From assembly GCA_029561345.1 (NCBI GenBank), contig JAKQJC010000001.1:62001-126000 (forward strand): DNA of 64,000 nucleotides, read 5' to 3'. The DNA comes from Chloroflexota bacterium (GTDB lineage Bacteria; Chloroflexota; Anaerolineae; Anaerolineales; Anaerolineaceae). The notes under the pieces are model-generated. The model did not search any database. It was not told where the DNA came from and saw nothing but the letters and a program-made list of their open reading frames with translations. Positions 44,698-53,642 of the stretch are shown here, piece after piece. Both the position numbers and the translations under genes were made by a program. Each line of letters starts with the position of its first letter. Positions within the stretch are counted from its first letter, which is position 1.

Positions 44698-46167
44698 GTG
44701 CAAAACGTGCAGGATTGGATCACCCTTCTCGAACATCGTTACCGGCTGGCGCGCATAAGCCAGCCGGTTTCTCCCGTTCTGGAGATTACCGAAATCACTG
44801 ACCGGGTTTCCAAAGGTCCGGCCGAGCAAAACAAGGCTCTGCTGTTTGAAAAGCCCGAAGGGTATGATGTGCCTGTGCTGATCAATGCCATGGGCTCGGC
44901 GGAACGCATGGCCTGGGCATTGAATGTGGACGACCTGGAAGAGCTGAACCTGCGCCTGAGCAAGCTGATTGACCTGCGCCTGCCCAAAGGGCTGCCGCAA
45001 ACCTTTTCACGGGGAACGGACCTGCTGGGCGCATTGTTTGCAGCTGGCCTGCGCCCAAAGAAAGTGCGGCGCGCTCCGGTTCAGGATGTTATTTTGAAAG
45101 ACGGTCAGGCCAACCTCGATTTTCTGCCCATCCTGCAGTGCTGGCCGCAGGACGGCGGGCGGTTCATCACTTTGCCGCAGGTGATCACGCGGGACCCGCT
45201 GACGGGCATCCGCAATGTGGGCATGTACCGCCTGCAGGTGGTGGATGGCCGGACGCTGCTGGTGCATTGGCAGCGGCACAAAGGCGGCGCGGATCACGCC
45301 CGCAGCGGGTTGAGCCGCCGCCAGCCGCGCCTGCCGGCTGCCATTGTGCTGGGAGGCGATCCGGCCAGCATGTGGTGTTCATCAGCGCCCCTGCCGCCCA
45401 ACATTGACGAATATCTGCTGGCGGGTTACCTGCGCGGCGAACCGGTGCGGTTTGTCAATGGGGTTTCGCAGCCGCTGGAAGTGCCGGCAGAGGCCGAGGT
45501 GGTGATTGAAGGGGAAATTGACCTGGCTGACTGCCGCCCCGAGGGACCTTTTGGCGATCACACCGGATATTACACCCCGGTGGAGCATTTTCCGGTGTTT
45601 CATGTGACCGCGGTGACGCACCGCCGCAGCCCGGTATACCCGGCGACGGTGGTGGGGGTGCCGCCGATGGAAGATTACTGGATGGGCAAGGCCACCGAAC
45701 GCCTTTTCCTGCCGCTGATCAGGCTGTTCATGCCGGAGGTGCTGGATATCAACATGCCGGCCGAAGGGGTGTTCCACAACCTGGTGATCATCCGCCTGCA
45801 AAAGAAATATCCCGGTCACGCCCGCAAGGCGATGAACGGCCTTTGGGGATTGGGCCTGCTGATGCTGGCCAAGGCGGTGGTAGTGGTGGATGAGTGGGTG
45901 GATGTGCAGAACCTGAGCCAGGTGGCCTGGCAGGTGCTGGGCAATGTGGATTGGCAACGTGACACACTGATCTGGAACGGGCCGCTCGACCAGCTTGACC
46001 ACAGCACACCGCAGGCCACATTTGGCGGTAAAATTGGCGTGGATGCGACAGCCAAATGGCCGGAGGAAGGCCACCCGCGTCCGTGGCCTGAGGTGGTCAA
46101 AATGGACCCAGAGGTGAAAGCTCGGGTGGATCAGCTCTGGCAAGAGATAGAAAATCAAATCAAGTGA
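44698..46167 (+). CDS. UbiD-family (prenyl-FMN-dependent) decarboxylase
   Basis: 489 residues, starting at GTG 44698; no ATG start exists near the conserved N terminus (QDWITLLEHR). UbiD features include the region around SRRQPRLPAAIVLGGDP, EGEIDLADCRPEGPFGDHTG with conserved Glu/Asp/Arg residues, and a C-terminal GPLDQLDHSTPQATFGGKIG. It decarboxylates aromatic or unsaturated acids using prenylated FMN. With the UbiA-type gene nearby, a role in menaquinone synthesis (MqnL-like in the futalosine route) is reasonable but inferred. Its stop overlaps the region upstream of the ABC binding-protein gene. Confidence 0.9.
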   Translation: MQNVQDWITLLEHRYRLARISQPVSPVLEITEITDRVSKGPAEQNKALLFEKPEGYDVPVLINAMGSAERMAWALNVDDLEELNLRLSKLIDLRLPKGLPQTFSRGTDLLGALFAAGLRPKKVRRAPVQDVILKDGQANLDFLPILQCWPQDGGRFITLPQVITRDPLTGIRNVGMYRLQVVDGRTLLVHWQRHKGGADHARSGLSRRQPRLPAAIVLGGDPASMWCSSAPLPPNIDEYLLAGYLRGEPVRFVNGVSQPLEVPAEAEVVIEGEIDLADCRPEGPFGDHTGYYTPVEHFPVFHVTAVTHRRSPVYPATVVGVPPMEDYWMGKATERLFLPLIRLFMPEVLDINMPAEGVFHNLVIIRLQKKYPGHARKAMNGLWGLGLLMLAKAVVVVDEWVDVQNLSQVAWQVLGNVDWQRDTLIWNGPLDQLDHSTPQATFGGKIGVDATAKWPEEGHPRPWPEVVKMDPEVKARVDQLWQEIENQIK

Positions 46168-46175
46168 GAAGGGTC

Positions 46176-47204
46176 ATGTCAAAATTATTTCGCATAGCAG
46201 TTACAGCAGTTTTCTTGTTATCGGCCTGCACCCCGGTGCAGACGCCTGCGTCAGTTCCGGCAGCCACAGAAGTGCCGGCTGCGCCCACTGCGGCGCCCAC
46301 AGTCATTCCGACCACCCCTGTGGCGATGAATGGCAAGATTCGCCTGGCGCTGCTGCCGATTGTGGATGCGCTGCCCATTTATGCGGCCAAGGAAAAAGGT
46401 TATTTTGCTGCCCTGGGCATCGAAGTGGAGTTTGTTCCGGTGGCTTCGGCGGCCGAGCGCGACCAGGTGATGATGGCCGGGCAGGCTGACGGCATGATCA
46501 ATGACCTGGTGTCGGTGATGATGTACAACCGCGATTCTGCGCAGGTGCGCGTGGTGCGCACTGCGCGCAGCGCATCGAGCAAAGATGCCATGTACCGCGT
46601 GGTGGCCAACGGCCAGAGCGGCCTGAAAACCCCCGCTGACCTGAAAGGGATTGAAATTGGCGTTTCTCAGGGCACGGTGATTGAATATATGACCTACCGG
46701 CTGCTGGAAGCCGAAGGCCTGGCCAGCGAGGATGTGCGCACGATGGTGGTGCCGGGGATCAGCGACCGGCTTTCCCTGCTGGCTTCCGGCCAGATCAAGG
46801 CAGCCACCCTGCCTGAACCTTTTGCGACGATTGCCGTGCAGGGCGGGGGAGTGATTGTGGTGGACGATACCATGCACCCTGAACTGGGCAACAGCGTGAT
46901 CACCTTCCGCAAGGAATTTCTCGATAACAACCCGGCGATGGTGGATGGGTTTATGAAGGCCCTGGACCAGGCAGTCAAGGATATCAACGCTGATCCCAAA
47001 GGCTGGGCGGCTGTGCTGCGTGCTTACAAATTGCTGCCCGAACCCATGATTGATGCCTACGTGGTTCCGGCTTTTCCTGAAAGCGGCGTTCCCACCCAGG
47101 ATCAATATGAAGATGCCCAGGAATGGGCGCTTGAGAAGGGTTTGATTCAGAAGGTCGTGCCGTATTCCGATTCCGTCAAGGCGCAGCCCAAGCCCTCCAG
47201 CTGA
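46176..47204 (+). CDS. NMT1/THI5-like ABC substrate-binding lipoprotein
   Basis: 342 residues from the ATG at 46176, after AGAAGGG. Lipobox LLSAC with Cys18, a Pro/Ala/Thr linker (about 20-52), then a type II periplasmic binding fold (IRLALLPIVDALPIYAAKEK, KEKGYFAALGIEVEF, LKGIEIGVSQGTVIEYMTYR). This group carries pyrimidine precursors, sulfonates, nitrate or aromatic acids; the ligand cannot be told. The ATPase and permease genes follow. The start is eight bases past the UbiD stop. Confidence 0.92.
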   Translation: MSKLFRIAVTAVFLLSACTPVQTPASVPAATEVPAAPTAAPTVIPTTPVAMNGKIRLALLPIVDALPIYAAKEKGYFAALGIEVEFVPVASAAERDQVMMAGQADGMINDLVSVMMYNRDSAQVRVVRTARSASSKDAMYRVVANGQSGLKTPADLKGIEIGVSQGTVIEYMTYRLLEAEGLASEDVRTMVVPGISDRLSLLASGQIKAATLPEPFATIAVQGGGVIVVDDTMHPELGNSVITFRKEFLDNNPAMVDGFMKALDQAVKDINADPKGWAAVLRAYKLLPEPMIDAYVVPAFPESGVPTQDQYEDAQEWALEKGLIQKVVPYSDSVKAQPKPSS

Positions 47205-47312
47205 CATCGCGCCACCCAGGCGGTCGTGAACTGCCCATAAATTGTTTGACCATAGCCGTATCAACCGTAAAACCATAATTTTACAAGCGGCAAAGATGTA
47301 TTCCAAGGCACA

Positions 47313-48047
47313 ATGATTGAATTTGCTGATGTGACTTTTCAATATCCCGGAAGAGGCCTGCTGTTTGATCATTTCAACTGGCAGGCATCCCGGGGGGAAA
47401 TTTGGGCTGTGCTGGGGCAGTCGGGCTGCGGAAAAACCAGCCTGCTCTACCTGTTGGCCGGGTTGATGACCCCGCAGGCGGGAGAGGTGCGCGTGGATGG
47501 GCAGGCGGTGACCCGGCCGCGCCCTCACACCGGGCTGGTTCTGCAGGACCTGGGGCTTTTGCCCTGGGAGACGGTGGCGCAAAATGCCGCATTGGGCCAG
47601 CGCATTCGCGGTTTTTATGGCCCGGACGGCCGGCATGCCCCGGCGGGCTCTGTTGCGCAGGCAGACCCGGCGGCCTGGCTTGAGCGGCTGGGTTTGAAGG
47701 GTTTGGAAAAGGCCTATCCACAGCAGCTTTCAGGCGGACAGCGCCAGCGGGTGGCCATTGCCCGAACTTTGCTGCTGCAGCCGGATACCCTGCTGATGGA
47801 CGAGCCTTTTTCAGCACTGGACGCGGCCACCCGTGATGATTTGCTGGCGTTGATGCTGGAACTGCAGCGCGAGCAAAACCTGACCATGGTGGTGGTGACT
47901 CATTCTATTGAGGATGCCATTCGCCTGGGTGGGCAGGTGCTGGTGATGCGCCAGCCGCCGCACCGCGAGGCGGCCGTGGTGCGATACCCTACCCCCGAAG
48001 ATGCAGCCCGGCTGCGCCAGATGCTGGGCGAGGGGGCAGCCGGATGA
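47313..48047 (+). CDS. ABC transporter ATP-binding protein (SsuB/TauB type)
   Basis: 244 residues. Walker A GQSGCGKTS, Q-loop LVLQDLGLLPW, signature LSGGQRQR, Walker B LLMDEPFSALD, H-loop VVTHS. It energises the importer formed with the preceding lipoprotein and the following permease. Overlaps the permease start by four bases (ATGA). Confidence 0.94.
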   Translation: MIEFADVTFQYPGRGLLFDHFNWQASRGEIWAVLGQSGCGKTSLLYLLAGLMTPQAGEVRVDGQAVTRPRPHTGLVLQDLGLLPWETVAQNAALGQRIRGFYGPDGRHAPAGSVAQADPAAWLERLGLKGLEKAYPQQLSGGQRQRVAIARTLLLQPDTLLMDEPFSALDAATRDDLLALMLELQREQNLTMVVVTHSIEDAIRLGGQVLVMRQPPHREAAVVRYPTPEDAARLRQMLGEGAAG

Positions 48048-48802
48048 AGAAGACTTCTCTGGCCCTGGCCTGCCTGGCCCTGCTGGCTGCCTGGCAGGTG
48101 CTGGCACTGCTGGTGGCGCGGCCGATTCTGCCGGCCCCCTGGACGGTGGCTCAGGCGTTGGTCACCGGCCTGCAGAATGACCTGGGAGGGCATTTCCTGG
48201 TCAGCGTGTGGCGGGTGCTGGCAAGCATGGGGCTGGCGGTGCTCACCGCGGCTCCGGCCGGGCTGGTGTTGGGCCAATCGGCGCGAATCAACCGCCTTTT
48301 TTCACCTCTGATTTATATCCTTTACCCGATTCCCAAGGTGGTGCTGGTGCCGGTGGTGCTGCTGTTCCTGGGTGTGGGCGACCTGGCAAAAATTTCCATC
48401 ATTTTCATCATCCTGTTTTTCCAAATTTTGGTGCTGGTGCGCGATCAGGCAGCCAGCCTGCGCCCGGAACTGGTGCAAAGCGTGCGCAGCCTGGGAGCCG
48501 GGAGAAGGGCGCTGTTCCGTTTTGTGTACCTGCCGGCCACCCTGCCGGCCATTCTGACGGCGCTGCGCCAATCGGTGGGCACGGCGGTGGCGGTGCTGTA
48601 TGTGGCTGAATCATTTGCCACCAGGCAGGGACTGGGGTATTACATATATATCAACGGCAGTTCATTGCTCAATTACCCGGCCATGTATGCCGGCATTGTG
48701 ATGATGAGCCTGCTGGGATTGGGCCTGTATTTTGGGGTGGACTGGCTGGAAGGGCGGCTTTGCCCCTGGCTGAAACTCGGACAGAACGAAGCACGCCGTT
48801 AA
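48044..48802 (+). CDS. ABC transporter permease (SsuC/TauC type)
   Basis: 252 residues with about six TM helices and the binding-protein-dependent inner-membrane signature near 150-170 (RSLGAGRRALFRFVYLPATL). The start overlaps the ATPase gene stop as ATGA, indicating coupling. Together the three genes encode one importer, placed between the UbiD-type and UbiA-type genes. Confidence 0.94.
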   Translation: MKKTSLALACLALLAAWQVLALLVARPILPAPWTVAQALVTGLQNDLGGHFLVSVWRVLASMGLAVLTAAPAGLVLGQSARINRLFSPLIYILYPIPKVVLVPVVLLFLGVGDLAKISIIFIILFFQILVLVRDQAASLRPELVQSVRSLGAGRRALFRFVYLPATLPAILTALRQSVGTAVAVLYVAESFATRQGLGYYIYINGSSLLNYPAMYAGIVMMSLLGLGLYFGVDWLEGRLCPWLKLGQNEARR

Positions 48803-48865
48803 GATTGGACCGGGTGTGGTAAAATGAGGGCAGTACACCACAAACCTCATCACGCCGGAGAAAAG

Positions 48866-49723
48866 ATGCTCAGGGCTGTCCGCAATTTCCTGGAACTGAT
48901 CAAATTTGAACATACCATTTTTGCGCTGCCGTTTGCCTACCTGGGCATGGTGCTGGCGGCGCGCGGCTGGCCAGGCTGGTGGTCATTCATCTGGATCACG
49001 ATTGCCATGGCGGCGGCGCGCACCCTGGCCATGGGGGTGAACCGCCTGGCAGACCGGCATCTGGATGCGCTGAATCCGCGCACGGCGGCGCGTCCGCTGG
49101 TGACCGGGGCGATATCGCTGCGCACAGCCTGGGTGGGAACCCTGCTTTCAGGGCTGATTTTGGTAGGGGCGGCGGCGCTGCTCGGGCCGCTGCCGGCCAT
49201 TTTACTGCCGGGGGCGGTGCTGTTTCTGGTGGGCTACTCTTACACCAAGCGTTTCACCTGGATGAGCCACTTTATTCTGGGGTTCACCGATGGGCTGGCG
49301 CCAGCCGGAGCCTGGGTGGCAGTGCGCGGGACTCTTTTTGGCCTGCAAGATTTGCCCGCCTGGCTGCTGGTGCTGGTGGTGACGCTGTGGATTGGGGGGT
49401 TTGACCTGATTTATGCCTGCCAGGATATTGATTTTGATCGGCAGCAGGGGTTAAAATCCATTCCGGCGCGTTTTGGCGCAGCTTTTGCCCTGCGGCTTTC
49501 AGCCCTCAGCCATGTGCTGATGATGCTGGCGCTGGCGGCGCTGGGTCTGACGGCCGGCCTGGGCTGGCCTTACTGGCTGGCCCTGGTGGTGACCGGCGGT
49601 CTGCTGACCTGGGAGCACTGCGTGGTCAGCCCGCAGGACCTTTCACGGGTAAACCTGGCTTTTTTTAATATCAATTCGATCATCGGCGTGGCCTTGTTTG
49701 CCGGTGTTCTTTTGGGTCTTTGA
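48866..49723 (+). CDS. UbiA-family prenyltransferase (MqnP/UbiA-like)
   Basis: 286 residues from the ATG at 48866, six bases after GGAG. About eight or nine TM helices. First Asp-rich motif NRLADRHLDALNPRTAARPL, second motif DLIYACQDIDFDRQQGLKSI. These match 4-hydroxybenzoate-type polyprenyltransferases, including the MqnP type used with 1,4-dihydroxy-6-naphthoate. It joins a polyprenyl chain to an aromatic acid in the membrane. The nearby UbiD gene supports a quinone role. Confidence 0.92.
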   Translation: MLRAVRNFLELIKFEHTIFALPFAYLGMVLAARGWPGWWSFIWITIAMAAARTLAMGVNRLADRHLDALNPRTAARPLVTGAISLRTAWVGTLLSGLILVGAAALLGPLPAILLPGAVLFLVGYSYTKRFTWMSHFILGFTDGLAPAGAWVAVRGTLFGLQDLPAWLLVLVVTLWIGGFDLIYACQDIDFDRQQGLKSIPARFGAAFALRLSALSHVLMMLALAALGLTAGLGWPYWLALVVTGGLLTWEHCVVSPQDLSRVNLAFFNINSIIGVALFAGVLLGL

Positions 49724-49837
49724 AGTTGGAACCTCATTGTTTTTACCATTTTGATGTATACTAAACAGCATGGGTGCTGAACCACCCGGCTCTAAAATCT
49801 TGCCTGTTATCAAGCATTTTATTGAGGAGAATAGAGG

Positions 49838-51079
49838 ATGACTTCCCATATACGCAAAGGATTGAGCCTGTTGATGATGGGTGTGATGGTGATCACCCTG
49901 GTTGCCTGCAATTTGCCCTCGGCGGTGCCGGTGGGCCAGGCAGACCCCAACCAGATGGCCACCTCAGTCTATGAGACGGCTTCGGCACAGATGACTGCCG
50001 GAGCAGAACAGACCGCGATTGCCATGCTGACCGAGGCTGCCAAACCGACCAACACCGGCTTACCGCCGACCTACACTCCGGTTCCGCCAACCGAAACTCC
50101 AGCCCCGCCGACAGAAACGCCTCTGCCGCCGACAGAGACGCCCACCCTGACGCCATCGCCGGAACCCACCATCACGCCCGGCGGGCCCACCTTTACGCCG
50201 ACCGCCACCGCCGTGCCCTGCAATTGGGCCAAATTTGTGGCCGATGTGACCATTCCCGACTGGACGACCATGGCTCCGGGCACGGTGTTCAAGAAAACCT
50301 GGAAACTGAAAAACATCGGAACCTGCGCCTGGACGAAGAACTATGCCGTTGTGTTCGCCGATGGCGAGCGCATGGGGGCGCCGAATGTTATTTCGCTGCC
50401 GGCCGATGTGGCTCCGGGCGGCGAGATTGAAATTTCTTTGGATATGACCGCCCCCACCGATACCGGCAAATTCCAGGGCAACTGGCTGCTGCGTTCCGAT
50501 ACCAACCAGGTGTTTGGTCTTGGCAGCCAGGCGAACAAGCCGTTTTATGTCAAAATTGTGGTGGCCAAGCCCGAACCGAAAGTCATTTACACCTTTGTGG
50601 AAAATATGTGCCAGGCAGAATGGACCAACGGCAGCGGGACCAAGCTGGCCTGCCCCGGCGCTATTGGCAGCAACGAAGGCGCGGTGGTGAAATCGGACAC
50701 GCCGGATATGGAGAACGGCAAGGATGACGAGCCGGCCATCCGCGTGGAACCGCAGCATATCGATAATGGCACTATCAACGGCAAGTTCCCGGCGATGGAT
50801 GTGAAGAAAGACGATCACTTTATGGCAGTGATTGGCTGCTGGGCCGGCAACAACAACTGCAATGTCAAATTCACCCTGTATTATTCGGTGGATGGCAGCC
50901 CCATGCAGCCGCTGGCCTCGTGGACAGAAAACTACAATGGCGAAATTCAGAAGGTGGATGTGGACCTTTCATCGCTGGATGGCAAGAAAGTGGTCTTTGT
51001 CCTCAGTCTTTCAGCCAATGGCGCTTATGATCAGGACTCAGCCTTCTGGCTGGCGCCGCGGATCACGGGCTGGCGCTAA
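49838..51079 (+). CDS. Lipoprotein with NBR1-type Ig-like (FW) domain
   Basis: 413 residues. Lipobox LVAC with Cys24, an Ala/Gln-rich helix (about 35-65), a long Pro/Thr/Glu repeat linker (about 70-125; PPTETPAPPTETPLPPTETP), an NBR1-like FW domain (about 127-235; VTIPDWTTMAPGTVFKKTWK, then LKNIGTCAWT), and a C-terminal beta-sandwich (about 245-413). The FW domain is known from autophagy receptors and is common in bacterial exported proteins, function unclear. The Ser/Thr kinase gene starts eight bases later, so the two are probably coexpressed. Confidence 0.9.
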   Translation: MTSHIRKGLSLLMMGVMVITLVACNLPSAVPVGQADPNQMATSVYETASAQMTAGAEQTAIAMLTEAAKPTNTGLPPTYTPVPPTETPAPPTETPLPPTETPTLTPSPEPTITPGGPTFTPTATAVPCNWAKFVADVTIPDWTTMAPGTVFKKTWKLKNIGTCAWTKNYAVVFADGERMGAPNVISLPADVAPGGEIEISLDMTAPTDTGKFQGNWLLRSDTNQVFGLGSQANKPFYVKIVVAKPEPKVIYTFVENMCQAEWTNGSGTKLACPGAIGSNEGAVVKSDTPDMENGKDDEPAIRVEPQHIDNGTINGKFPAMDVKKDDHFMAVIGCWAGNNNCNVKFTLYYSVDGSPMQPLASWTENYNGEIQKVDVDLSSLDGKKVVFVLSLSANGAYDQDSAFWLAPRITGWR

Positions 51080-51087
51080 GGAGCCGC

Positions 51088-52863
51088 ATGTCTTTTACGG
51101 TTGGAGAAATGGTCGGTCCTTACCGCATCCTGCAGCAGTTGGGGCAGGGCGGCATGGCCACCGTTTACAAGGCTTATCATGCCGCTTTGGACCGCTATGT
51201 GGCGATCAAAGTGCTGCACCCGGCCTTTACAGAGGATCCCAATTTCCAGGCGCGCTTCCAGCGTGAGGCGCGCCTGGTGGCCAGGCTGGAACATCCGAAT
51301 ATTGTTCCCATCTATGATTTTGCCGAGCATGAGGGGCGTCCTTACCTGGTCATGAAGTTCATTGAGGGGCAGACCCTCAAAGCGGTGATGGAAGCCAGAC
51401 CGCTGGCCCCGCGTGACATTTTGCGGATTGTGGAGGCAGTGGGGGCCGCGCTTTCTTACGCTCACAGCCAGGGAATTTTGCACCGCGATGTCAAACCTTC
51501 CAATGTGCTGATGACCTCCGGCGGGCAGATTTACCTGGCTGATTTTGGCCTGGCGCGCATTGCTCAATCGGGCAGCTCCACCCTGACCTCCGACATGCTG
51601 GTGGGCACCCCGCAGTATATCTCTCCGGAGCAGGCGCTTTCCAAAAGCGACCTGGATGAGCGCACGGATATTTACTCGTTTGGCATCATGGTCTATGAGA
51701 TGGTGGTGGGGCAGGTGCCTTACAACGCAGATACGCCCTTCGCGGTGATTCACGATCATATTTACACACCGCTGCCGCTGCCCAGCCAGGTGAACCCACA
51801 GATTCCGCCGGCCATGGAGCGGGTGCTGCTGAAGGCACTGGCCAAGGAAAAAAATGACCGCTACAGTGACGTCACTGCGTTTGTGACGGCGTTTTCGACC
51901 GTGATGACAGACGAACTGGAGCGGCGTGAGAGTGGCGCGCCGACCGTTTCGACGGCACCCACACCGCCGGCCTTGCCGGTTCAGGATGCCACGCTGCCGC
52001 CCACCCAGGCGCCCGTTCGGGCTGCAAGGAAGAAATGGGCCACCTGGCAAAAGGTGGCCGCGGTGCTGGGGGTGCTGCTGCTGTGTTCGTGCCTTTGCCT
52101 GTGGGGGGTGAATGCGGCCGGGAAGATGGAAGAAAAGAAGGCAATGACCGAGACGGCTGGCGCAGCCGTTGAGATCCTGGCAGCTGAAACGATCCCGGCG
52201 CCAGAAAATGCCATGCCGCAACAAAAAGGCACGGAAGTGATTCAGCCTGAGATGGTGGGAACGCTGCCGGTGACCCGATCCACTCCCACAGACGAAGAAA
52301 GGGCGGCAGCCCAGAAACTGGTTGAAGAAGCTGTGGCTCTATGGCCAGATCAGCCCCTGGAGGCGCTGGCCCGGTTGAACCAGGCTCAGAAGATTATGGG
52401 CAACCGATCTGGTTTTTATATGCAAGCCGGCGAAACTCTGGCCGAGCAAGGCGTCTGGCCGCTGGCGGCTTTTATGTATGTGAATGCTTACCGGGGCAAC
52501 CCGGAAGGCATGACCGAAGAACAACTGATTAAAGCCCGCGAGGCGGTTTTTAAAGCCAGCAAAAACCCTCAGAGCAAGACCATCATGCCCAAGCGGCTGG
52601 ATTGGCCGCCGCTGGATATCGGAGATATCCGTTATGAGGTGTATAACGGGAATCTGGATACGGCCAAGACCCTCATCGGCGCCAACCCGGATCTTTCAAC
52701 GGATTATCCGGAAATGCTGCTGGTTGAGGCAGAATTGTTTATCAAGCTTCAGGATTCTCCCAGAGCTCAGGAAATCATCAATACTTTACTGACCAGGTCA
52801 GACCTGCCGGAATGGATCAAGGCCGAGGCCGGAGAAATTTTGAACGCTGCTAAAAATCCATAA
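51088..52863 (+). CDS. Transmembrane Ser/Thr protein kinase with helical extracytoplasmic domain
   Basis: 591 residues. Kinase domain about 10-275 with LGQGGMATVYKAY, VAIKVL, HRDVKPSN (His132) and ADFGLARI, and an activation loop rich in Ser/Thr. A Pro/Thr linker (about 285-310), one TM helix (about 315-335), and about 250 extracytoplasmic residues with TPR-like helices (EEAVALWPDQPLEALARLNQ). AGGAG precedes the ATG. Unlike the other kinase of the window it has a real sensor-sized outer domain, and its operon partner is an exported lipoprotein. Confidence 0.93.
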   Translation: MSFTVGEMVGPYRILQQLGQGGMATVYKAYHAALDRYVAIKVLHPAFTEDPNFQARFQREARLVARLEHPNIVPIYDFAEHEGRPYLVMKFIEGQTLKAVMEARPLAPRDILRIVEAVGAALSYAHSQGILHRDVKPSNVLMTSGGQIYLADFGLARIAQSGSSTLTSDMLVGTPQYISPEQALSKSDLDERTDIYSFGIMVYEMVVGQVPYNADTPFAVIHDHIYTPLPLPSQVNPQIPPAMERVLLKALAKEKNDRYSDVTAFVTAFSTVMTDELERRESGAPTVSTAPTPPALPVQDATLPPTQAPVRAARKKWATWQKVAAVLGVLLLCSCLCLWGVNAAGKMEEKKAMTETAGAAVEILAAETIPAPENAMPQQKGTEVIQPEMVGTLPVTRSTPTDEERAAAQKLVEEAVALWPDQPLEALARLNQAQKIMGNRSGFYMQAGETLAEQGVWPLAAFMYVNAYRGNPEGMTEEQLIKAREAVFKASKNPQSKTIMPKRLDWPPLDIGDIRYEVYNGNLDTAKTLIGANPDLSTDYPEMLLVEAELFIKLQDSPRAQEIINTLLTRSDLPEWIKAEAGEILNAAKNP

Positions 52864-52886
52864 ATGATTGAGAGGAATAGAACACC

Positions 52887-53642
52887 ATGCGGAAACCTTT
52901 AATTGCAGGCAACTGGAAAATGAACAAGACCATCGCCCAGACTCGGGCTCTGATTGCAGAAATGCTGCCCGGGCTCACGGCGGTGGAAGGTGTCGAGAAG
53001 GTGATTTGCCCGCCCTACCTGGCGCTGGCTTCGGCCAGGGAAATGCTGGAAGGCACCGACATTGGCCTGGGCGCGCAGAATTTGCACTGGGAAGCTTCGG
53101 GCGCGTTTACTGGCGAAGTGGCGCCTCAGATGGTGGCTGAATTGTGCGCGTATGTTATCATTGGCCATTCGGAACGCCGCACTTATTTTGGCGAAACCGA
53201 TGCCTCGGTCAACAAGAAGGTGAAAGCTGCCCTGGCGGCCGGCCTGACCCCGATTGTGTGCGTGGGCGAAACCCTGGCTGAAAACGAAGCCGGACGCACT
53301 GCGGAAGTGGTGGGCGGACAGACGCGCGAAGGTCTGAAAGACCTGACCGTGGACCAGATGAGCAAGGTGGTCATCGCTTATGAACCCGTGTGGGCCATTG
53401 GCACCGGCCGCGCGGCGACCTCAGAAGGCGCCAATGCAGTGCTGGCAGATATCATCCGCCCGGCGCTGAAGGATATGTTTGGCGCCGAATTATCGCAGGC
53501 GGTGCGCATTCTTTACGGCGGCTCGGTGACGGCGGCCAACGCGGCGGAACTGTTCGCCCAGCCCGATATTGACGGCGCCCTGGTGGGCGGCGCCAGCCTG
53601 AAACCGGCCGATTTTGTCAAAATTGTCGAGGCGGCTAAGTGA
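52887..53642 (+). CDS. tpiA: Triose-phosphate isomerase
   Basis: 251 residues, standard length. N-terminal IAGNWKMNKT, catalytic His near 94 (IIGHSERRTYFGE) and Glu near 166 (AYEPVWAIGTG), and phosphate-binding YGGSV and GALVGGASL. It interconverts dihydroxyacetone phosphate and glyceraldehyde-3-phosphate. The stop overlaps the GTG start of the next gene (GTGA). Confidence 0.98.
   Translation: MRKPLIAGNWKMNKTIAQTRALIAEMLPGLTAVEGVEKVICPPYLALASAREMLEGTDIGLGAQNLHWEASGAFTGEVAPQMVAELCAYVIIGHSERRTYFGETDASVNKKVKAALAAGLTPIVCVGETLAENEAGRTAEVVGGQTREGLKDLTVDQMSKVVIAYEPVWAIGTGRAATSEGANAVLADIIRPALKDMFGAELSQAVRILYGGSVTAANAAELFAQPDIDGALVGGASLKPADFVKIVEAAK

Noticed and set aside
46251-47636. Minus-strand frame (461 codons) opposite the ABC genes
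   Set aside because: Antisense to a clear binding protein and ATPase; no protein-family features.
51076-52224. Minus-strand frame (382 codons) opposite the Ser/Thr kinase
   Set aside because: Antisense to a kinase with all catalytic motifs; no independent support.
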